From: Acinetobacter equi
GTDB lineage: Bacteria > Pseudomonadota > Gammaproteobacteria > Pseudomonadales > Moraxellaceae
Reading direction: 5' to 3'
Length of the DNA stretch: 64,000 nt
Assembly (NCBI RefSeq): GCF_001307195.1
Contig: NZ_CP012808.1
Coordinates: forward strand, 1,302,001 to 1,366,000
The notes beneath the pieces were generated by a model, which saw nothing but the letters and a program-made list of their open reading frames with translations, did not search any database and was not told the origin of the DNA. Positions 59,004 to 64,000 of the stretch are shown piece after piece (position 1 is the stretch's first letter; every line of letters begins with the position of its first letter). The position numbers and the translations under genes were made by a program.

Positions 59004-60302
59004 ATGAGCATTATACAACAAACGGATATTTTGATTATTGGGGCAGGACCTTCAGGTAGTTCAGCAGCCGCTTTATTAAAGAAAAAAGGCTATGACGTTA
59101 CGATTATTGAAAAACAACATTTTCCACGGTTTTCAATTGGCGAGTCATTATTACCACAATCTATGGTTTTTCTTGAAGAAGCAGGGCTATTAGAGTGTGT
59201 TCGTGACCATGTTGATGAATTTGCATTCCAATATAAAAATGGCGCGGCTTTTTTAAAAGGAAAACAGCGTAGTTTTTATGATTTTAGAGAAAAATTTAGT
59301 GAAGGTCCTGGAACAACTTGGCAAGTTCGTCGTGCGCCATTTGACCATTTACTTGCATCTCAAGCTGAAAAAATGGGTGCAGAAATTCGCTTTGGGCATG
59401 AAGTTATTGCGGTTAATGTAGAAAGTCATCAGCCAATATTAACGGTTAAAAATGAACAAGATGAAATCTATCAAATTCAAGCAAAGTTTTTGCTTGATGC
59501 GAGTGGTTTTGGACGCATACTTCCTAAATTTTTAGATTTAGAAAGCCCATCTGATTTTCCAGTACGCCGTGCGGTATTTACTCATATTGAAGATGGGATT
59601 TTAGATGATCCTGATTTTGATCGTGAAAAAATCTTAATTACCGTACATGAAAAAGATCCACGTGCTTGGTATTGGCTAATTCCATTTGCAGATGGTCGAT
59701 CATCTTTTGGTGTGGTTGCTGAACAAGACTTTTTTGAAAAACATGGTTTTGATCATAGTACAGAATATGATTTAGAGTCATTACTGAAACGAATTTTGGC
59801 AGATGATCCTGCACTTTCACATGTACTTCGAAATGCTCAATTTGATACGCCTGTACGAACTTTAGTTGGCTATTCTGCTAACGTAAAACATCTTGCAGAT
59901 CGTAATTATGCATTGCTTGGAAATGCAGGTGAGTTTTTAGATCCTGTATTTTCATCAGGTGTAACGATTGCATTAAAATCATCAAGTTTAGTTGTTCCTT
60001 TGGTAGAAAAGGTTCTACAAGGGGAAGAGGTAAATTGGATGGAAGAATATGAAAAACCACTTCGTAAAGGCATTCAAGTTTTCCGTGCTTATGTGGAAGC
60101 ATGGTATTCGGGTGAATTTCAAGATGTTGTATTTTCTCAATATCAAGAAGAAAAAATTAGACTGATGATTTCTTCACTTTTAGCGGGTTATGCATGGGAT
60201 GAAGAAAATCCAATTCATCGTAATGCGAAACAACGATTACATGTGATTTCACAATATTGCCAAGAGCAAATGCAGCGAGTAACTCAGGAAGATGTCACCT
60301 AA
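59004..60302 (+). CDS. FAD-dependent oxidoreductase, flavin-halogenase-like, aryl polyene cluster
   Basis: 432 residues. FAD loop GAGPSG is at 13-18, then FPRFSIGESLLP near 40-51, a Lys at K78 in FQYKNGAAF, and WYWLIP at 222-227, matching the WxWxIP motif of flavin-dependent halogenases. The K78 position is comparable to the catalytic lysine of those enzymes. Most proteins of this type in APE loci are annotated only as oxidoreductases; geranylgeranyl-reductase-like activity is the main alternative. It overlaps the DUF3261 gene by 11 bp. Confidence 0.83.
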   Translation: MSIIQQTDILIIGAGPSGSSAAALLKKKGYDVTIIEKQHFPRFSIGESLLPQSMVFLEEAGLLECVRDHVDEFAFQYKNGAAFLKGKQRSFYDFREKFSEGPGTTWQVRRAPFDHLLASQAEKMGAEIRFGHEVIAVNVESHQPILTVKNEQDEIYQIQAKFLLDASGFGRILPKFLDLESPSDFPVRRAVFTHIEDGILDDPDFDREKILITVHEKDPRAWYWLIPFADGRSSFGVVAEQDFFEKHGFDHSTEYDLESLLKRILADDPALSHVLRNAQFDTPVRTLVGYSANVKHLADRNYALLGNAGEFLDPVFSSGVTIALKSSSLVVPLVEKVLQGEEVNWMEEYEKPLRKGIQVFRAYVEAWYSGEFQDVVFSQYQEEKIRLMISSLLAGYAWDEENPIHRNAKQRLHVISQYCQEQMQRVTQEDVT

Positions 60303-60843
60303 AATTCATTTGAAAATTGTTGGAATTTTATTGGCGAGCGCACTGCTATGCAGTGCGTGTCAAAGTTTTATACCTACTGCTCAAGGTTTGAAATCCACAG
60401 CTTGGGTGGATCAATCGTATTTACGCCAAGATCAAATTGAAGTTCAATGGAAAGATAAAAGTTTTAGCTTTTTATTGTATCAACAGCAGCAAGGTAAAAA
60501 TTTAGACATGATTGCACTCAGTTTGACTGGTCAGCAATTATTTAAACTGTCATTTAATGGGGAAAAGGTGACAGTAGAGCAAAGAATTGATCAAATGAAG
60601 TTATTGCCATTTGAATATGTTGTACGAGATTTATTGTATGCAACTTATCCAAATTATTTAACAGAGGCAAAAATTGAACAACAAGATCAAATGAAAATGG
60701 TATTGATACAAAATCAAGCAGTATTAAAAATCACTCAACAAGAGAATGAAGTTGAGTTACAGAATATTCAGGTTCCATATTTAATGATGATTAGTCCAAT
60801 TGATGCAGCTTTAGAAAGTGATGGTGTGCTGAATGCTCAATAA
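60292..60843 (+). CDS. apeN: DUF3261 lipoprotein, aryl polyene cluster
   Basis: 183 residues with a lipoprotein signal (LLCSAC lipobox, Cys about 23) and a beta-rich mature domain with RQDQIEVQWKDKSFSFLLYQ. DUF3261 proteins accompany LolA/MMPL in APE loci and may receive the lipid at the outer membrane, similar to LolB. Eleven-bp overlaps at each end. Confidence 0.85.
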   Translation: MSPKIHLKIVGILLASALLCSACQSFIPTAQGLKSTAWVDQSYLRQDQIEVQWKDKSFSFLLYQQQQGKNLDMIALSLTGQQLFKLSFNGEKVTVEQRIDQMKLLPFEYVVRDLLYATYPNYLTEAKIEQQDQMKMVLIQNQAVLKITQQENEVELQNIQVPYLMMISPIDAALESDGVLNAQ

Positions 60844-62029
60844 AATTGATTCCAATCAAACAGCAGTTGGTATTCAGTATGCTGTGGGATTATCTGCATT
60901 AGGTGAGAGTTCGGATCAAATTCGACAATCACTTACTATGCAATCTCAGACATTAACAGCAAGTAAAGACTATATTTTAGAGAAGCAAGTATGGGTAGGA
61001 GCATATCAATCAGCTTTAGTTGATAGTGTTCCAGATCATTTAAAGTATTTAGATTCAAGAAATTTACGTTTTGCATTGACGGCTTTGCAAAAAATTGAAG
61101 CACAAGTTAAAGCTTATACATCTCAGTTTGAGACACAGCGTTTAGCCATTGTTTTAGGAACATCAACATCTGGCATTTCAACCAATGAACCTTTAATTCA
61201 GCAACACTTTTTGAATCAGAGTACAAAATTAATTGGGCATGAAAAACAAGAAATGGGCAGTCTTGCTAAATCGATTCAATCTTATTTAGGTTGGAAAGGA
61301 CCAGCTTATACAATTTCTACAGCATGTTCTTCGAGTGCAAAAGCGATGGCAGCAGGGCAACGATTAATTCATGCAGGATTAGCCGATGCTGTTTTGGTTG
61401 GTGGTGTCGATACTTTATGTAAACTTACTTTAAATGGTTTTAATAGCCTTGAAAGTTTATCTGATGATATTTGCCGACCATGTGGCTTTAAACGAGATGG
61501 TATTAATATTGGTGAAGCAGCTGCATTGTTTTTAATTTCAAAAGAAACTGCGCCTGTTATGCTTCTTTCCGCTGGTGAATCAATGGATGCTTGGCATATA
61601 TCTGCGCCACATCCTGAAGGTCGAGGTGCGGCAGAGGCAATGCAAAAAGCTTTAGATACAGCTAACTTAAATGCTACAGATATTCATTATTTAAATTTGC
61701 ATGGAACATCGACACCTCAAAATGATGCTATGGAAATTAATGCGGTAAGAACTGTATTTAAAGATTATGATGTTCCATTAAGCAGTACCAAACATAAAAC
61801 TGGACATTGTTTAGGGGCAGCAGGTGCGATTGAAGCCTTAATTTGTCACCAAGTTTTATTAGATCAATCATGGTTGCCTTTACATCATGATGGCGTGATT
61901 GATCCTGATTTAGATGATCAAAATTATATTTTGACTTCAAATCATTCGCAGCCTATTCAATATGTCATGAGTAATTCATTTGCTTTTGGTGGAAGTAATA
62001 TTAGTTTGATTTTTGGACTATCTAAATGA
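60833..62029 (+). CDS. apeO: Beta-ketoacyl-ACP synthase, aryl polyene cluster
   Basis: 398 residues of thiolase fold with an intact triad: C165 in ISTACSSSAKAM, H290 in NLHGTSTPQND and H325 in STKHKTGHCLGAAG. It is the elongating ketosynthase that pairs with the Cys-less partner at 48220 in characterised APE systems. It overlaps the DUF3261 gene by 11 bp and apeP by 4 bp. Confidence 0.9.
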   Translation: MLNKIDSNQTAVGIQYAVGLSALGESSDQIRQSLTMQSQTLTASKDYILEKQVWVGAYQSALVDSVPDHLKYLDSRNLRFALTALQKIEAQVKAYTSQFETQRLAIVLGTSTSGISTNEPLIQQHFLNQSTKLIGHEKQEMGSLAKSIQSYLGWKGPAYTISTACSSSAKAMAAGQRLIHAGLADAVLVGGVDTLCKLTLNGFNSLESLSDDICRPCGFKRDGINIGEAAALFLISKETAPVMLLSAGESMDAWHISAPHPEGRGAAEAMQKALDTANLNATDIHYLNLHGTSTPQNDAMEINAVRTVFKDYDVPLSSTKHKTGHCLGAAGAIEALICHQVLLDQSWLPLHHDGVIDPDLDDQNYILTSNHSQPIQYVMSNSFAFGGSNISLIFGLSK

Positions 62030-62445
62030 TGGATGCACTGCAATTTATTCCACACGAAAAGCCGATGGTTTTTATTAACCATCTTATAGAAGCGAATGAA
62101 ACTTCTGCTATTGCAGAATTAATCATTACATCTGATTTAATGTTTTGTGAACAACAAGGTTTACCCACTTGGACAAGTATTGAATTGATGGCGCAAACGG
62201 TCAGTGCATATGCAGGTCATCGAGCTAAAGAAACAGGTGGAAAACCTAAAATTGGATTTTTATTAGGTACAAGAAAGTTAACTTTTCCCATTCCTTTTTT
62301 TGAATTGGGTGAAACAGTTAAAATTCATGTAGAACAAAATTATGTTCATGAAGGATTGGGGCAATTTAGTTGTCAAATTGAATATCAAACCTACGTATTC
62401 AACGCGATGATTAATGTATTTGAACCAAATGATGAAATGGAATGA
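62026..62445 (+). CDS. apeP: Hotdog dehydratase, aryl polyene cluster
   Basis: A 139-residue 3-hydroxyacyl-ACP dehydratase-like protein: IPHEKPMVFINHLIEANETSA (hotdog start with His) and the helix TWTSIELMAQTVSAYAGHRA, with Glu where FabA/FabZ have Asp/Glu. It is the second dehydratase of the locus; the first is fused to the ligase. Coupled to apeO by an ATGA overlap. Confidence 0.87.
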   Translation: MMDALQFIPHEKPMVFINHLIEANETSAIAELIITSDLMFCEQQGLPTWTSIELMAQTVSAYAGHRAKETGGKPKIGFLLGTRKLTFPIPFFELGETVKIHVEQNYVHEGLGQFSCQIEYQTYVFNAMINVFEPNDEME

Positions 62446-62458
62446 TTAGAGAATCACT

Positions 62459-63184
62459 GTGAATAAAAGAATTTTAGTAACGGGTTCAAGCCGTGGTATT
62501 GGAAAAGCGATTGCTTTGGAACTAGCAAAATCAGGTTTTGATGTAACTGTTCATGCAAGATCAAGACAACAAGAAGCAGAGCAGGTATGCGAAGAAATAC
62601 GAATGCTTGGACGTGAAAGTCATGTTCTTATGTTCGATGTGAATGACCGTGAATTAATTATTCAGCATCTTGAAAATGATATAGCTCAATTTGGGGCTTT
62701 TTATGGTGTTGTTTTAAATGCAGGTTTAACACGTGATGGAGCTTTTCCTGCATTAACAGATGATGATTGGGATGATGTGATTTCAACGTCATTAAACGGA
62801 TTTTATAATGTTTTAAAACCATTAATGATGCCAATGATTCGCATGAAAAAGGGAGGGCGTATTGTCACGCTTTCTTCAGTGTCGGGCGTAATGGGAAATC
62901 GTGGGCAGGTCAATTATAGCGCAGCTAAAGCAGGCTTAATTGGTGCAACTAAGGCACTTGCTTTGGAGCTTGCAAAGCGAAAAATTACGGTTAATTGTGT
63001 CGCACCGGGTTTGATTGAAACAGAAATGGTGACAGAAGAAGTCAAAGAACACGCATTAAAAATGATTCCAATGCAACGCATGGGGCAAGTTGAAGAAGTT
63101 GCAAAAGTGGTAAGATTTTTATGTAGTGATGATGCAAGTTATATCACCCGCCAAGTGATTTCAGTCAATGGAGGGCTGATTTAA
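62459..63184 (+). CDS. apeQ: 3-ketoacyl-ACP reductase (FabG-like), aryl polyene cluster
   Basis: A 241-residue short-chain dehydrogenase. The nucleotide loop is TGSSRGIGKAIA at 8-19, NAGLTRDGA follows near 87, and the catalytic S140, Y153, K157 lie in TLSSVSGVMGNRGQVNYSAAKAG. It starts with GTG 62459. The stop and the apeR start overlap by one base. Confidence 0.92.
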   Translation: MNKRILVTGSSRGIGKAIALELAKSGFDVTVHARSRQQEAEQVCEEIRMLGRESHVLMFDVNDRELIIQHLENDIAQFGAFYGVVLNAGLTRDGAFPALTDDDWDDVISTSLNGFYNVLKPLMMPMIRMKKGGRIVTLSSVSGVMGNRGQVNYSAAKAGLIGATKALALELAKRKITVNCVAPGLIETEMVTEEVKEHALKMIPMQRMGQVEEVAKVVRFLCSDDASYITRQVISVNGGLI

Positions 63185-64000
63185 TGAAACGTGTTGTCGT
63201 TACAGGAATGTCAGGAATCACATCATTAGGTGAAACGGCAGATCAAATTTTTGAACAGTTTAAATTAGGAAAAAGTGGCATTCGTTATATGTCAGATTGG
63301 GCTGTTTATACCGATTTACGAAGTAAATTGGGTGCTCCTGTGAGTTCATTTACCATTCCAAAGCATTTTAACCGTAAAGTGACACGTGGAATGGGACGTG
63401 TTGCTTTAATGTCTGTTATTAGTGCAGAAAAAGCATTAGAAAATGCAGGATTGTTAAATCATCCAATCCTTTCAAGTGGTGAGGCGGGTGTTGCTTATGG
63501 TTCATCTGCTGGTAGTGTAGATGCGGTTAAAGAGTTTGGTGCAATGCTACTCGATAACAATATGAATCAGCTAAATGCAACGACTTATATTCGAATGATG
63601 TCGCATACCAGTGCTGTGAATATGACGGTTTATTTTGGTTTAAAAGGGCTGACATTACCAACTTCTAGTGCATGTACATCAGGCTCAATGGCAATTGGTC
63701 AGGCATATGAAGCAATTAAATATGGCAAGCAAACATTAATGATTGCAGGTGGTGCAGAAGAAATTAGTGCAGCAGGATCAGCGGTGTTTGATGTGCTGCT
63801 CGCAACAAGTGTGCAAAATGATCATCCTGAAAAAACACCACGACCATTTGATAAAGCACGAGATGGTTTAGTGATTGGTGAAGGTGCAGGTACGTTAATT
63901 TTAGAAGAATACGAACATGCTATTGCACGAGGTGCAACTATTTATGCAGAAATTATCGGTTATGGTAGTAATACTGATGGTCAGCATGTAACGCGTCCAA
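63184..64000 (+). CDS. apeR: Beta-ketoacyl-ACP synthase, 3'-truncated by the window, aryl polyene cluster
   Basis: An open frame from ATG 63184 to the window edge (272 codons), too close to the edge to close. It encodes MKRVVVTGMSGITSLGETADQI, then PTSSACTSGSMAIGQAY with catalytic C164, and RPFDKARDGLVIGEGAGTLIL. This is a complete FabF-like N-terminal half; the His residues lie beyond the window. In APE systems ApeR is the second ketosynthase, thought to act in the initial condensation. Confidence 0.9.
   Translation, partial: MKRVVVTGMSGITSLGETADQIFEQFKLGKSGIRYMSDWAVYTDLRSKLGAPVSSFTIPKHFNRKVTRGMGRVALMSVISAEKALENAGLLNHPILSSGEAGVAYGSSAGSVDAVKEFGAMLLDNNMNQLNATTYIRMMSHTSAVNMTVYFGLKGLTLPTSSACTSGSMAIGQAYEAIKYGKQTLMIAGGAEEISAAGSAVFDVLLATSVQNDHPEKTPRPFDKARDGLVIGEGAGTLILEEYEHAIARGATIYAEIIGYGSNTDGQHVTRP

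Overview
This is AT-rich chromosomal DNA from a gammaproteobacterium, almost certainly Acinetobacter (Moraxellaceae). The support is the complete 16S-tRNA-Ile-tRNA-Ala-23S-5S rRNA operon, the gacS/cysM/(exonuclease)/rlmD/relA order typical of Pseudomonadales, the split PntA transhydrogenase subunit, and genus-typical housekeeping proteins. I do not name a species. I see no prophage, insertion sequence, integron or CRISPR array.

Layout. 1-4540: a DUF2789 gene, a 2OG-Fe(II) oxygenase, rlmJ, pssA and a lineage-restricted hypothetical gene. 4540-10390: a full rrn operon with P1/P2 promoters, boxB/boxA-like antitermination elements in both leader and spacer, long RNase III-type processing stems around 16S and 23S, and a strong terminator. 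10470-18080: an MFS exporter, a frameshifted dihydrolipoamide-dehydrogenase-like flavoprotein, two overlapping DUF442 sulfurtransferase-like genes followed by an unlisted 34-codon lipoprotein gene, an alpha/beta hydrolase-trxC pair, hotdog thioesterases, YajQ and a rhodanese. 18160-31740: housekeeping genes (mnmC, yciI, yciB, the PHP gene rnm, radC, coaBC, cdsA, an acyltransferase, dusA) mixed with transporters (LysE, bestrophin, MFS, EamA). 31740-32560: a long, AT-rich, repeat-bearing intergenic region. 32560-35490: pntA1-pntA2-pntB, with pntB broken by a G-tract frameshift. 35570-39320: a secreted XAC2610-like protein, rsfS, and a hyi-like/glxR-like/crotonase operon. 39420-48011: gacS divergent from cysM-exonuclease-rlmD-relA.

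48220 to the window end is one long co-directional, translationally coupled gene cluster matching the aryl polyene (APE) class of type II polyketide pigment loci. It encodes a chain-length-factor-like ketosynthase lacking the active-site Cys, an acyltransferase, two acyl carrier proteins, a COG4648-type membrane protein, an AMP-ligase fused to a hotdog dehydratase, a glycosyltransferase, an LpxL-like acyltransferase, an MIO aromatic ammonia-lyase, a thioesterase, a LolA-like carrier, an MMPL/RND exporter, a halogenase-like flavoprotein, a DUF3261 lipoprotein, ketosynthase ApeO, dehydratase ApeP, ketoreductase ApeQ and the start of ketosynthase ApeR. The likely logic is that the ammonia-lyase makes an aryl acid, the ligase loads it on an ACP, iterative KS/KR/DH cycles build the polyene, and the acyltransferases, LolA-like protein and MMPL pump attach it to a lipid and move it to the outer membrane.

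The most interesting points are the architecture of this APE locus (ligase-dehydratase fusion, split glycosyltransferase/acyltransferase, halogenase-like enzyme with key motifs kept), the two frameshifts, the DUF442/micro-lipoprotein operon, and the regulatory-looking repeats upstream of pntA. The APE class itself is already described. I see no clear evidence of an entirely new system.
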